NCBI GenBank assembly: GCA_900548345.1
Contig: URKA01000014.1
Location: forward strand, 1 to 64,000
Source of the DNA: an uncultured Paraprevotella sp.
GTDB lineage: Bacteria; Bacteroidota; Bacteroidia; Bacteroidales; Bacteroidaceae
Length of the DNA stretch: 64,000 nucleotides
Reading direction: 5' to 3'
Shown one piece after another: positions 17,671 through 26,855 of this stretch (the first letter of the stretch is position 1; each line of letters begins with the position of its first letter). The translations under genes and the position numbers were made by a program. Below the pieces are notes generated by a model. That model was not told the origin of the DNA. It ran no database searches and worked only from the letters and a program-made list of their open reading frames with translations.

Positions 17671-18888
17671 ATGAATACTCATTTTTTTACAGCTTTCGGG
17701 CTTGGTGTGCTATGCGTGGCGACTGGCATGGCACGTACGCGTACGTTCGGCATTACCGTGCAGAATCCGTCCGGCTATGAGCGTAAGTCGCAGCCTGTGG
17801 TGCTTGCCTTGTCACGTCATGCAGACTTTGCCGTGACAAAGGCTGTGGTAAAGGTCGGCGAAAAAGAACTGCCGTCTCAATTGGATGACATGGACGGCGA
17901 CCTGAGAGCGGACGAACTTGCGTTCGTGGCAGACATTCCGGCTGGTGCGACTCAATGCTTTACCATTATCTTGTCCGATGAAACCGGACAAAATACTTAT
18001 GAGCAGCAGACCGATGCCTATATCAAGCTGAACGACATCAAGGAGAAACATCCCCGCGTGCTCTCCGTCACCTATCCGGGAGATGCCGATATATTGGATA
18101 TGTACAACAGTATTTACGGACATGGGGCGGTGTTTGAAAACCATCTGATGGCTTACCGTATTTATATGGACCACCGCCAAAGCATAGACCTCTACGGCAA
18201 GACTTCTCCGCAGCTGGAGATGAATGTCACGGGATTCTATACGACCGACGCGCAACTTGCCCAAGGCTACGGGTGTGACATCCTTTGGGCCGGACAGTCG
18301 GTAGGTGCGGGGTCTTTCCGCGGGTATCGCAACGAACAGCCCTGTTACATTGATACGGTGGCTTGGAGGCGGCAGACTGTCATGGCTTCCGGACCGGTGC
18401 GTTCCATTGTGGAGGTGGCCGACAAACATTGGGTTTATAAGGGCCGTCCGATTGACATGACGCAACGTTACACGCTCTATGCCGGTCGTCGTGATGTGAG
18501 TGTGGACATTCGTATTGAAGGGGCGTCTGCGGAAGAAATCTTCTGCACCGGTATCCAGAAGTTGGAAGAGCAGCCGGTCGGATTTATCCGCGACAACGGC
18601 CTTTGCGGAAGTTGGGGATTCAATGTGCCGGAAAAGAGTGCTCCAGAGCACCGTGAAGGGGTCGGGCTTGGTTTGTATGTGCATCCGGACAACCGTAAGG
18701 CCATGAAAGAAGACAGTTACAATTATCTTACTTTATTGCGCACCGACGATAACGGCTGTATACGCTATACCGTTGCTACATGTGCGGAACGCGAAAACGG
18801 CGGATTCAAGAATGCCGGCAATTGGTTCGACTATCTTACGCAATGGCGTGATGAACTTTCCACGCCTTGTGTCATCGAAGAACAGTAA
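17671..18888 (+). CDS. DUF4861 family secreted protein
   Basis: This 405-residue protein has a signal peptide (about residues 1-21). Recognisable segments are ITVQNPSGYERKSQPVV near the N-terminus, DDMDGDLRADELAFVADI, and the central YGHGAVFENHLMAYRIYMDHRQSIDLYGK. DUF4861 proteins are regularly found beside GH105 and pectin/uronate lyase genes in Bacteroidota; no activity can be read from the sequence. The position right after GH105 implies a role in RG-I or uronate-containing glycan breakdown. Confidence 0.8.
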   Translation: MNTHFFTAFGLGVLCVATGMARTRTFGITVQNPSGYERKSQPVVLALSRHADFAVTKAVVKVGEKELPSQLDDMDGDLRADELAFVADIPAGATQCFTIILSDETGQNTYEQQTDAYIKLNDIKEKHPRVLSVTYPGDADILDMYNSIYGHGAVFENHLMAYRIYMDHRQSIDLYGKTSPQLEMNVTGFYTTDAQLAQGYGCDILWAGQSVGAGSFRGYRNEQPCYIDTVAWRRQTVMASGPVRSIVEVADKHWVYKGRPIDMTQRYTLYAGRRDVSVDIRIEGASAEEIFCTGIQKLEEQPVGFIRDNGLCGSWGFNVPEKSAPEHREGVGLGLYVHPDNRKAMKEDSYNYLTLLRTDDNGCIRYTVATCAERENGGFKNAGNWFDYLTQWRDELSTPCVIEEQ

Positions 18889-19024
18889 CATGGGACATTG
18901 AAGTAAACATGCGTGGCATGTGCTGTCTTTTCCTGTTTCTTTATCGCGCGTGCGGGATGAAAGAACAGGGAGGGGAAACCGTATGTTTCTCGGCATATTC
19001 GATTGCTTTCTTGGAGATTCTTTG

Positions 19025-19032
19025 TAAATTTG
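19025..19032 (+). promoter_or_regulatory. -7 element upstream of the Nudix gene
   Basis: TAAATTTG, 16 bases before a short ORF and 132 bases before the Nudix start. Confidence 0.45.
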
Positions 19033-19047
19033 TATCTAAGCGCTGAT

Positions 19048-19152
19048 ATGAAATGTGGGGATATGAAACAAATATGTCCGAACGGGCCATCAAGCCATAC
19101 CGACGCGCTGGGTATGCGTGAGGCTCAGGCGATGGTTTATGCTCAAAATTGA
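19048..19152 (+). CDS. small ORF in the Nudix leader (34 aa), uncertain
   Basis: An ATG just behind the -7 element opens a 34-codon frame with two Cys near its N-terminus (MKCGDMKQIC...), ending 11 bases before the Nudix ATG. No homology is recognised. It may be a leader peptide, a gene remnant or chance. Confidence 0.3.
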   Translation: MKCGDMKQICPNGPSSHTDALGMREAQAMVYAQN

Positions 19153-19163
19153 ATGTTATTGAT

Positions 19164-19700
19164 ATGAAAGACGAACACCCTTTTGCACAATTCCATTATT
19201 GCCCCAAGTGCGGTTCGCCGCGCTTCGTGGAGCACAACTGCAAGTCGAAGGAATGCCTCGACTGCAGATTCGTATATTATTTCAATCCGAGTGCGGCTGT
19301 GGTCGCGGTCATTTTCAATGAGCGGGACGAACTGTTGGTGTGCAGGCGCGGCAAAGAGCCGGCCAAAGGTACATTGGACCTGCCGGGAGGCTTCTCGGAC
19401 TGCTTTGAAACGAGTGAGGAGAGCGTGGCCCGCGAGGTGAAAGAAGAGACGGGGCTGGAGGTGGACAAGACGGATTTTCTCTTTTCGTTGCCTAACACCT
19501 ATCTCTATTCCGGTTTTCTTGTGCATACGGTTGACAATTTCTTCCGGTGCGACGTAAAGGATGCGGCGGGAGCACATGCCATGGACGATGCCGCCGAACT
19601 GTTGTGGATTCCGCTGAAAGACATCCGACCGGAGGCTTTCGGACTGGATTCGGTACGGAAGGGGATAGAAAAGATACTGTCCGGCCGGAAAACGCGCTGA
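19164..19700 (+). CDS. Nudix hydrolase with N-terminal zinc ribbon
   Basis: This is a 178-residue protein. Residues about 12-33 form a four-cysteine zinc ribbon (YCPKCG and CKSKECLDC), followed by the Nudix box G-x5-E-x7-REVKEETGLE (GGFSDCFETSEESVAREV, about residues 74-96). The arrangement resembles NADH pyrophosphatase-type (NudC-like) proteins without the N-terminal domain. Family chemistry is hydrolysis of nucleoside diphosphates linked to another moiety; the substrate is unknown. The ATG at 19164 is preferred to an upstream TTG. The S41 peptidase gene ends 6 bases away on the other strand. Confidence 0.88.
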   Translation: MKDEHPFAQFHYCPKCGSPRFVEHNCKSKECLDCRFVYYFNPSAAVVAVIFNERDELLVCRRGKEPAKGTLDLPGGFSDCFETSEESVAREVKEETGLEVDKTDFLFSLPNTYLYSGFLVHTVDNFFRCDVKDAAGAHAMDDAAELLWIPLKDIRPEAFGLDSVRKGIEKILSGRKTR

Positions 19701-19706
19701 GACCTC

Positions 19707-20726
19707 TTACTGCTTTAAGAACTCACGCGCCCTTTCTATCAGGGTGTCCTTGTTGCGTGCCACATCCTCTTGCGTGAGAGATACGTAGATGTCCGGCTCG
19801 ATGCCGAATTCTATTTGCTGCATGTCTGCGTCGTACATCGGGCATGCCGAGAACCTTACAGACCACCCGTTGGGCAGTTCCGAAGAGAAAGGCATGCCTG
19901 AGCCGCCTCCCGTACGGTCGCCCATGACGGTGACCAAAGGACATTCTTTCATGTTTCGCACGAAGGTGTTAGTGGCACTGTAGCATGAGCGGTTGGTCAG
20001 CAACACGGCCTTTTTCTGCCATCGTATGCCGTCCGAGGGGGTGATGTATTCGGCTGCCGGAGTGGAAAAGTCGTTGTGCCCTTTCCCTGTCTTGTGCGAA
20101 ATGTAGCCCGCCAGACGTCTTTCGTTCGTAAACCTTTCGGCCAGCCGTTCCGCATACGTCAGTACACCGCCGGCATTCTCGCGTACGTCGATGATGAGGC
20201 CGTCGCAAAGTTTCAGATAAAACAACACTTCATCGAGATTTCCTTCGCCGATGGCAGAACTGAAACTCCCGTAATAGATGTAGCCTATGTTGTCGTCAAG
20301 GATTCTGTATTTCAGTCCGGATGCAATCCGGTAGTCCGTGCCGAGGTAAAGCCTGTGTATGCTGTCGTTGAAGTTGGCGGGATAGTCTTCATACCAACTC
20401 CAGTAGCGTCCCATGTCGGAAGGCGTATATAGGTTGACATGTCCGTCTTTCAGCTCGGCCAGCATGTCGCACAGCACCTCAAAGAGCTGCGCGGAATTCA
20501 TCCCGTCATGTATGCGCGGACGGTATTTGGCGTACACTGCATCCCATGCCATACAGCCGTTCTGTGCTTTGTAGTCGAGGAAGCAGTATTGTTCGTCTAT
20601 GATGCGCCACAAGGCTTCAAAGTTGTTGACGGGGGTATTGTCCATCTCTTCTTCGCGTATGCAGGAGAGGCAGGACAAAGCCGTAACGATAACGACGGAA
20701 CAAAAGAGAAATATGCGGTGTGTCAT
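19707..20726 (-). CDS. S41 family peptidase, lipoprotein
   Basis: This 339-residue lipoprotein (lipobox SCLSC, Cys about residue 22) has a tail-specific protease core: AELKDGHVNLY, then GYIYYGSF, DGLIIDVRENAGG, and NRSCYSATNTF where the nucleophilic Ser is expected. There is no PDZ domain insert of the CtpA kind; the N-terminal helical cap (FEALWRIIDEQYCFLDYK) is that of Bacteroidales S41 lipoproteins. It follows the DUF3316 gene by 19 bases and is the last gene of the parC unit. The target is unknown. Confidence 0.85.
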   Translation of the reverse strand: MTHRIFLFCSVVIVTALSCLSCIREEEMDNTPVNNFEALWRIIDEQYCFLDYKAQNGCMAWDAVYAKYRPRIHDGMNSAQLFEVLCDMLAELKDGHVNLYTPSDMGRYWSWYEDYPANFNDSIHRLYLGTDYRIASGLKYRILDDNIGYIYYGSFSSAIGEGNLDEVLFYLKLCDGLIIDVRENAGGVLTYAERLAERFTNERRLAGYISHKTGKGHNDFSTPAAEYITPSDGIRWQKKAVLLTNRSCYSATNTFVRNMKECPLVTVMGDRTGGGSGMPFSSELPNGWSVRFSACPMYDADMQQIEFGIEPDIYVSLTQEDVARNKDTLIERAREFLKQ

Positions 20727-20745
20727 GCAAGTGGGTTTGTAGAAG

Positions 20746-21681
20746 TTACATTACGAATGGCCGGTGTTGTGAGTCTTTCCGTTTGATAAAACTGAAATGC
20801 TTCACATAACCTACCATAAAACTATGGTTCCAGATATGGCTTTTCAATCCGTTCACACTGCTCTGGCGTATGTCGCAAAGATAGCCTGCACGGAAAGTAA
20901 ATCCGGCAATGGGAAAGTCCAGGGTGAGGAAGTGGCGCATGGACGGTGCATTACCGGGGTAGGTGAAACAGATGTTATGGTCGTATCCGGTATGGGAGAT
21001 TTCATAATACGATTGTCCGTATTGCGGTGAGAACATTCCGCCCAATAGCGGAAGGCTGAACTGGTAACGCGCCGTAAACGGCACTTTTCTTATATGAAAA
21101 GGAAAGATGGCTATCGCTGAGGCTCCCACGTCGATTTCGGCTTTGGCCTGCACAGGGTTGTTGGAGTTCCGCGTGTTGTATATGACACCCAGACCGGCAT
21201 GCGCTTCTCCGCCGGCCATGATGCGCAATCTGTCCCATAGAAGCCAGTTGTAGTGCCATCCTATGCTGTAGTTGCATTTTCCTGCGTATTCATCGGCTTT
21301 TTCCATGCGGTTGGATGTAGAGGCTACAAAACCGTCGACAATGCTTTGGGTAGTGATGCGCCCGCCGGCCCAATGTGTCTTGCGCAGTGTTTCGTGCAGC
21401 ATGTTTATCTGTATGCCCCTGTAGGTGGTGGGCGAAAGATAGGTGTCGTACAGGCTGCTGCCGCCGATGCCGAAAAGTGTGGCATGCGTTGTATGCCGGT
21501 TTTCGGGCAGTGGCGGTTCGGTTTGCACGGCGATGCCTCTTTCCATTTGTGTCTCGGTCTGTGCGGCCATGGGAAAGCACAACATGTACAGCAGGCCGAA
21601 ACATCCTGCCGTCTTGCTGATTCCGACGGAAAAATGTCTCAGTCTGCGTAGGGGGAAGATGAAAGGAGTGACTTTATTCAT
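20746..21681 (-). CDS. DUF3316 family outer-membrane-like protein
   Basis: This 311-residue protein has an unusually long basic N-terminus before its hydrophobic signal segment (GLLYMLCFPMAAQ). The mature part is rich in alternating beta strands with aromatic ends (THATLFGIGGSSLYDTYLSP, YSIGWHYNWLLWDRLRIMAGGEAHAGLG, FLTLDFPIAGFTFRAGYLCD), as for a small beta-barrel. I assign it to DUF3316 by pattern recall. Its ATG overlaps the end of parC by 8 bases, implying translational coupling. Function unknown. Confidence 0.7.
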   Translation of the reverse strand: MNKVTPFIFPLRRLRHFSVGISKTAGCFGLLYMLCFPMAAQTETQMERGIAVQTEPPLPENRHTTHATLFGIGGSSLYDTYLSPTTYRGIQINMLHETLRKTHWAGGRITTQSIVDGFVASTSNRMEKADEYAGKCNYSIGWHYNWLLWDRLRIMAGGEAHAGLGVIYNTRNSNNPVQAKAEIDVGASAIAIFPFHIRKVPFTARYQFSLPLLGGMFSPQYGQSYYEISHTGYDHNICFTYPGNAPSMRHFLTLDFPIAGFTFRAGYLCDIRQSSVNGLKSHIWNHSFMVGYVKHFSFIKRKDSQHRPFVM

Positions 21682-24406
21682 CTTCAAAAAGTTTCATTTG
21701 TCCGGTGATTTCGTCCACGATGTCGGACTGGCTTTTGCCTGCATCCGGGTCGAGGTTCTCTGCTTGCGGCTCGTCTGCTGCCGTCCCGCTTTCAGGGTCG
21801 GCCGTTTCTTCCTCCGGGTGCCGGAGCGGTTCCAGTTCTTCGATTTTCTGCGTTTCCATCGTGGTGAGCCGCTTGCCTTTTGCCTTGAAACTTTTCACTC
21901 CGATGAATGTTTCCGCATCGATTTCCTGCGGGTCGCGGAACTCGTCGTGGCCGCCGAACGTGATGCACAGCCGCGGATAAGGTACGTCGGTGAGGAGTAT
22001 CAGACGGCTGTTCTTGTTCTCGCCCGTGAAACTTTGCGGCTTGTTGCCGGCTTCGAATGTGAAACGTTTCACGTAAGGATAATCCTGCTGGTCGGCGTCG
22101 TAAAGGACGGCACACCAGATTTTGTCGGGCATGAACTTCTCTATGCGTAGGATGTCCTGTTCGTAATGGTTGTTCACGTCGAAGTTCGTTGTGTAGAAAG
22201 TACCGTCTTTCAGAACGACCAGTATCAGGTCTTCGCTGTGGAACTCGCCTAAATATTCGCCCCGTTCGTCGTAATTCAGACGGTTCACGTCGTGGTCGAA
22301 CCATACCTTGCGTCCGCCGAGCGTGGAGCGTCCGTGCGATTTCAGGCCGATACGGTGGATTTCGTTCTTGGAAAGCAGGTTGCCCATGCTTTGCCGCCCT
22401 TTGACGGCCAGGTCGCTGAAATCCTTGTCGATGAATATCTTCTTGATTTTCGGTCCCGGTTTGAGCGTGATTTTGATGGTTTCGGCTTCTCCGTTGGGGT
22501 TCGGCGTGAAATAAACCACTTTTGAACCCGGTGTGCCCTGGGTCAGGTCGTATTCACGGTCGCGTGTGACGGATGTCACGTTGAAGCGTTTGATATAATA
22601 GAATCCGGCTTTTCCGTCGCGGTAGACCACATTGTATATCGTGCGCCTGTCGTTTCTCTTGAAGATGGCCACGTGAATGATTTCCGCCTTTTTCTTTTCC
22701 GCCTTGCTCCGTTCCGTTTCGCCCACGAAAATCTTTTCGCTGATGCGTATGACTTTGTACGTGCCGTCCCGGTAGAAGATGATTACATCGTCGATATCCG
22801 AACAATTGGCGATGAATTCGTCTTTTTTCAGTGATGTGCCGATAAATCCGTCTTCGCGGTTGATGTATAGCTTTTCGTTGGCCTCTACTACTTTCGTGGC
22901 CACGATGGTGTCGAAGTTCCGCAGCTCAGTGTGGCGCGGATGGTCCTCTCCGTATTTGGCTTTCAGCATGCGGAACCAGTCGCTCGTCACTTCCACCATG
23001 TTGTTCAGGTCGCGGTTGATGCGTGCGATTTCGTCCTCCATCCGTGCGATGGCATCGTTGGCTTTCTCCTTGTTGAATTTCAGGATGCGTGCCATCTTGA
23101 TTTCCATGAGGCGGAGAATGTCGTCTTTGGTCACCTCGCGAATCATTTGGGGATAGAAGGGTGTGAGGCGCTCGTCGATGTGTGCGCATGCGGCATCCAT
23201 GTCTTTGGCCTGTTCAAACTGTTTGTCCTTATAGATTCTTTCTTCGATGAATATCTTTTCGAGCGATGCAAAGTGAAGGCTTTCCTGAAGTTCACCCTTG
23301 CGGATGAGTAGCTCCTTGCGTATAAGTTCCAATGTGTTGTCCACCGAGCGTTTCAGTACCTCGCTGACGGTGAGGAAGCAGGGCTTGTTGTCATCAATTA
23401 CGCAACAGTTCGGCGAGATGCTGATTTCGCAGTCTGTAAAGGCATACAAGGCATCCAGCGCCTTGTCGGAGCTTACACCCGGTGTGAGGTGGACAAGGAT
23501 TTCCACTTCGGCGGCTGTATTGTCTTCTACCTTGCGCACTTTGATTTTGCCTTTTTCTATGGCTTTCAGGATGGAGTCAATCAGCGTGGTTGTGGTTTTC
23601 CCGTACGGAATCTCGCGTATGGCGAGCGTCTTGTTGTCTATTTTCGTGATTTTTGCGCGCACCTTGACAGCTCCGCCCCGCTGGCCGTCATTGTATTTGC
23701 TCACATCGATGCTGCCTCCCGTGAGGAAGTCCGGGTAGAGCAGGAACGGTTCGCCGTGAAGGTACTGTATGGCGGCATCGCAGATTTCGTTCAGGTTGTG
23801 CGGCAATATTTTTGACGAAAGGCCCACGGCAATGCCTTCCACCCCTTGTGCCAGCAGCAAAGGAAACTTGACCGGCAGAGTGACCGGCTCCTTGTTGCGT
23901 CCGTCGTACGACAGCTTCCATTCTGTGGTCTTGGGATTGAACACCACGTCCAGGGCGAATTTCGACAGGCGGGCCTCGATGTAACGCGGTGCCGCGGCCG
24001 AGTCGCCTGTGAGGATGTTGCCCCAGTTGCCCTGGCAGTCCACGAGCAGGTCTTTCTGCCCCATCTGTACGAGCGCATCGCCAATCGACGCGTCTCCGTG
24101 AGGATGGAACTGCATGGTATGTCCCACGATGTTGGCCACTTTGTTGTAGCGTCCGTCATCCATCCTTTTCATGGAATGCAGGATACGCCGTTGCACAGGC
24201 TTGAACCCATCGTTGATATGAGGCACGGCGCGTTCCAGAATGACATACGACGCATAGTCGAGAAACCAGTTCTGGTACATTCCGCTCAGATGATGTGTCC
24301 CGCCGTTCCGTTGTTCGGCTTCAGGCGTATAGTCCGTATGCATATCGGAAAACTCTTCGTTGTCCGTGTCGTTCAAGTCGATTGGGCCGTTTTTTTCTTC
24401 GCTCAT
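21674..24406 (-). CDS. parC: DNA topoisomerase IV subunit A (GyrA/ParC family)
   Basis: This is the breakage-reunion subunit of a type IIA topoisomerase, 910 residues. The catalytic Tyr is Y142 in AAPRYIEARLS, and the winged-helix domain is NDGFKPVQRRILHSM. The quinolone pocket reads HPHGDASIGDAL, with Ala at the position of E. coli GyrA Ser83 and Asp kept at the Asp87 position. The C-terminal domain lacks the GyrA-box I would expect of gyrase, favouring ParC, and ends in an acidic tail. The parE partner is not in the window. It heads an operon with DUF3316 and S41 genes. Confidence 0.87.
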   Translation of the reverse strand: MSEEKNGPIDLNDTDNEEFSDMHTDYTPEAEQRNGGTHHLSGMYQNWFLDYASYVILERAVPHINDGFKPVQRRILHSMKRMDDGRYNKVANIVGHTMQFHPHGDASIGDALVQMGQKDLLVDCQGNWGNILTGDSAAAPRYIEARLSKFALDVVFNPKTTEWKLSYDGRNKEPVTLPVKFPLLLAQGVEGIAVGLSSKILPHNLNEICDAAIQYLHGEPFLLYPDFLTGGSIDVSKYNDGQRGGAVKVRAKITKIDNKTLAIREIPYGKTTTTLIDSILKAIEKGKIKVRKVEDNTAAEVEILVHLTPGVSSDKALDALYAFTDCEISISPNCCVIDDNKPCFLTVSEVLKRSVDNTLELIRKELLIRKGELQESLHFASLEKIFIEERIYKDKQFEQAKDMDAACAHIDERLTPFYPQMIREVTKDDILRLMEIKMARILKFNKEKANDAIARMEDEIARINRDLNNMVEVTSDWFRMLKAKYGEDHPRHTELRNFDTIVATKVVEANEKLYINREDGFIGTSLKKDEFIANCSDIDDVIIFYRDGTYKVIRISEKIFVGETERSKAEKKKAEIIHVAIFKRNDRRTIYNVVYRDGKAGFYYIKRFNVTSVTRDREYDLTQGTPGSKVVYFTPNPNGEAETIKITLKPGPKIKKIFIDKDFSDLAVKGRQSMGNLLSKNEIHRIGLKSHGRSTLGGRKVWFDHDVNRLNYDERGEYLGEFHSEDLILVVLKDGTFYTTNFDVNNHYEQDILRIEKFMPDKIWCAVLYDADQQDYPYVKRFTFEAGNKPQSFTGENKNSRLILLTDVPYPRLCITFGGHDEFRDPQEIDAETFIGVKSFKAKGKRLTTMETQKIEELEPLRHPEEETADPESGTAADEPQAENLDPDAGKSQSDIVDEITGQMKLFEDE

Positions 24407-24436
24407 ATTTATGTCGGTTATATATCTATTTTAACG

Positions 24437-24444
24437 CAAAAATA
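24437..24444 (-). promoter_or_regulatory. parC -7 promoter element
   Basis: TATTTTTG on the minus strand, 30 bases before parC; back to back with the glyS promoter. Confidence 0.55.
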
Positions 24445-24467
24445 ACATTTTAATGAAAAAAAAGCCG

Positions 24468-24475
24468 TACTTTTG
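24468..24475 (+). promoter_or_regulatory. glyS -7 promoter element
   Basis: TACTTTTG matches TAnnTTTG and lies 32 bases before the ATG. Confidence 0.55.
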
Positions 24476-24507
24476 CGAAAGTTTTATCAATATTTTACGA
24501 ATAGAGT

Positions 24508-26049
24508 ATGGCTCAGGAAGATGTATTCAAGAAAATAGTGTCACATTGCAAGGAATACGGTTTCGTTTTCCCTTCAAGTGATATCTATGACGGATTGGGT
24601 GCCGTGTATGATTATGGTCAGAACGGCGTGGAGTTGAAAAACAATATCAAGCAATACTGGTGGCAGAGCATGGTGCTGCTCCATGAGAACATCGTGGGGA
24701 TTGACGCGGCGATATTCATGCACCCCACTACATGGAAGGCCAGCGGGCATGTGGATGCCTTCAACGACCCTCTGATTGACAACCGCGACAGCAAGAAGCG
24801 TTATCGTGCAGATGTGCTGATTGAAGACCAGATGGCCAAATACGATGAGAAAATCAACAAGGAAATAGCGAAGGCCGCCAAGAAGTTCGGCGAGAGTTTC
24901 GATGAGGCCAAGTTCCGCGAGACTAATCCGCGTGTGCTGGAAAACCTGCAGAAGCGCGACGCATTGCATCAGCGTTACAGCGATGCCATGAATGCCAACG
25001 ATTTGGATGCGCTGAAACAGATTATCCTGGACGAAGGCATCGTCTGTCCCATCAGCGGTACGCACAACTGGACGGATGTGCGTCAGTTTAACCTGATGTT
25101 CAAGACCGAGGTAGGCTCCACGGCCGAAGGCTCGTCTACCATTTACCTGCGTCCGGAAACGGCACAGGGCATTTTCGTGAACTACCTGAACGTGCAGAAG
25201 ACCGGACGCATGAAGCTGCCGTTCGGTATCGCACAGATAGGAAAGGCCTTCCGTAATGAGATTGTGGCCCGTCAGTTCATCTTCCGCATGCGTGAGTTCG
25301 AGCAGATGGAGATGCAGTTCTTTGTCAAGCCCGGCACGGAACTGGATTGGTTCAACTCCTGGAAGAAGACGCGTATGGCTTGGCATCAGGCGCTCGGCTT
25401 CGGTGCTGAGAACTATCGTTTCCACGACCATGACAAGCTGGCGCATTATGCCAACGCGGCTACGGACATCGAGTTCCACATGCCGTTCGGCTTCAAGGAG
25501 GTGGAGGGTATACACAGCCGTACCAACTTTGATTTGAGCCAGCATGCCAAATATTCAGGCAAGAAGATTGAGTATTTCGACCCGGAAACCAATGAAAGCT
25601 ATACGCCGTATGTCATCGAGACTTCAATCGGTGTGGACCGTATGTTCCTCTCCATCATGTGTCACAGCTATCAGGAGGAGACACTTGAAAACGGCGAGAG
25701 CCGCGTGGTGTTGAAACTGCCCGAAGCACTTGCGCCGGTGAAGTTGGCGGTGATGCCTTTGGTCAAGAAAGACGGACTGCCCGAAAAGGCGCATGAAATC
25801 ATCAGCAATCTGCGTTTCCACTTCAACTGCAAGTATGATGAGAAAGACTCCATCGGCAAGCGTTACCGCCGTCAGGATGCCGTAGGCACGCCTTTCTGCG
25901 TGACGGTGGACTACGATACGCTGAAGGACAATACCGTGACCTTGCGTTATCGTGACACCATGGAGCAGAAGCGTGTGGGCATAGATGAGCTGCGTAGCAT
26001 CATCGAAGACAAGGTGAGCATCACTTCCTTGCTTAAGAAAATCATGTAA
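24508..26049 (+). CDS. glyS: glycyl-tRNA synthetase (dimeric class II type)
   Basis: The enzyme charges tRNA-Gly. The 513-residue protein is the single-chain alpha2 form (GlyQS) rather than the separate alpha and beta subunits of E. coli. Class II motifs are visible: GLGAVYDYGQNGVELKNNI near the N-terminus, motif 2 FRNEIVARQFIFRMREFEQMEMQ (about residue 249) and motif 3 with SIGVDRMFLSI (about residue 373). The C-terminal anticodon-binding domain follows (PVKLAVMPLVKK). It is cotranscribed with the following FKBP gene. Confidence 0.95.
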   Translation: MAQEDVFKKIVSHCKEYGFVFPSSDIYDGLGAVYDYGQNGVELKNNIKQYWWQSMVLLHENIVGIDAAIFMHPTTWKASGHVDAFNDPLIDNRDSKKRYRADVLIEDQMAKYDEKINKEIAKAAKKFGESFDEAKFRETNPRVLENLQKRDALHQRYSDAMNANDLDALKQIILDEGIVCPISGTHNWTDVRQFNLMFKTEVGSTAEGSSTIYLRPETAQGIFVNYLNVQKTGRMKLPFGIAQIGKAFRNEIVARQFIFRMREFEQMEMQFFVKPGTELDWFNSWKKTRMAWHQALGFGAENYRFHDHDKLAHYANAATDIEFHMPFGFKEVEGIHSRTNFDLSQHAKYSGKKIEYFDPETNESYTPYVIETSIGVDRMFLSIMCHSYQEETLENGESRVVLKLPEALAPVKLAVMPLVKKDGLPEKAHEIISNLRFHFNCKYDEKDSIGKRYRRQDAVGTPFCVTVDYDTLKDNTVTLRYRDTMEQKRVGIDELRSIIEDKVSITSLLKKIM

Positions 26050-26065
26050 TCATCCCCAAACAAGA

Positions 26066-26746
26066 ATGTCTATGAAAAAAAGCCTATTGCATCTGGCGGG
26101 CGTTTGGGCGGTTCTTTGTATGTTGGTCGCATGTGGCGATGACAACGAGGCATACGACCCCTATGCGAACTGGCAGGCGCGTAATGCGGAATATTTCTCG
26201 CAGGTAGCCTCACAGGCACGTTTGGCCATCGCACAGGCGAAAGCTGCCTATGGCGACAGTTGGGAAGAGCATTGCGAGTGGCGCATGTTCAAGAGCTACC
26301 ATAAGCCGCAGGGTGTGGCCGGCGCGCTTACCGACTCCATCTGTGTGCATATCGAGCACAAGGGGGAAGGTAGGGGATGCCCGATGTATTCAGACTCCGT
26401 ACGTGTCAACTACAGAGGAACGCTGATGTCGACGCAATATATGGAGAATGGTGAGTTGAAGACGAAAGAACAGGTGTTCTCGCAGTCTTTTACCGGTGAG
26501 CCGGACCTGCCGGTTCTGGAGGCCACCGCGGCTCCAGCATTGATGGGGGTATCCTCGGCCGTATACGGCTTTGCCACGGCCCTGCAATATATGCACGTGG
26601 GCGATGCGTGGCGGGTGTATATGCCTTCCGAATTGGGTTACGGGGCTACTGCAAGCGGTGCGATTCCGGCTTTCTCCACATTGACATTCTATATTCATTT
26701 AGTGGATTACTACCTGCCGGGCACGGGTGTGCCCGGTTGGCAGTGA
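26066..26746 (+). CDS. FKBP-type peptidyl-prolyl isomerase lipoprotein
   Basis: This 226-residue lipoprotein (lipobox MLVAC, Cys about residue 23) has a C-terminal FKBP domain: DSVRVNYRGTLM, a bulge with VFSQSF, GFATALQYMHVGDAWRVYMPSELGYG and IPAFSTLTFYIHLVDY. The AFST position stands where canonical FKBPs have PxxT/xLxFxVEL. It probably assists folding in the periplasm or at the outer membrane. It begins 16 bases after glyS with ATG TCT ATG, so either of two starts two codons apart is possible. Confidence 0.9.
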   Translation: MSMKKSLLHLAGVWAVLCMLVACGDDNEAYDPYANWQARNAEYFSQVASQARLAIAQAKAAYGDSWEEHCEWRMFKSYHKPQGVAGALTDSICVHIEHKGEGRGCPMYSDSVRVNYRGTLMSTQYMENGELKTKEQVFSQSFTGEPDLPVLEATAAPALMGVSSAVYGFATALQYMHVGDAWRVYMPSELGYGATASGAIPAFSTLTFYIHLVDYYLPGTGVPGWQ

Positions 26747-26779
26747 TGCCTGAAAGTGCCGAAACGTTTGATGACACGT

Positions 26780-26828
26780 ATAAACGACAGATGACCACCG
26801 AGGAAATCGGTGGTCATCTGTCGTTTAT
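26780..26828. terminator. perfect 22-bp hairpin after the glyS-FKBP operon
   Basis: 26780-26801 and 26807-26828 are perfect inverted copies with a GGAAA loop. The U-rich part is internal to the stem (TTTAT), and no longer T tract follows. It lies between convergent transcription units. Confidence 0.7.
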
Positions 26829-26855
26829 CGTTACGGGCCCGGCGGTTCGTCTCTT

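Noticed and set aside
16213..17682. 489-codon open frame on the minus strand
   Set aside because: Antisense to the GH105 gene; composition is His/Arg-rich, as expected of a shadow.
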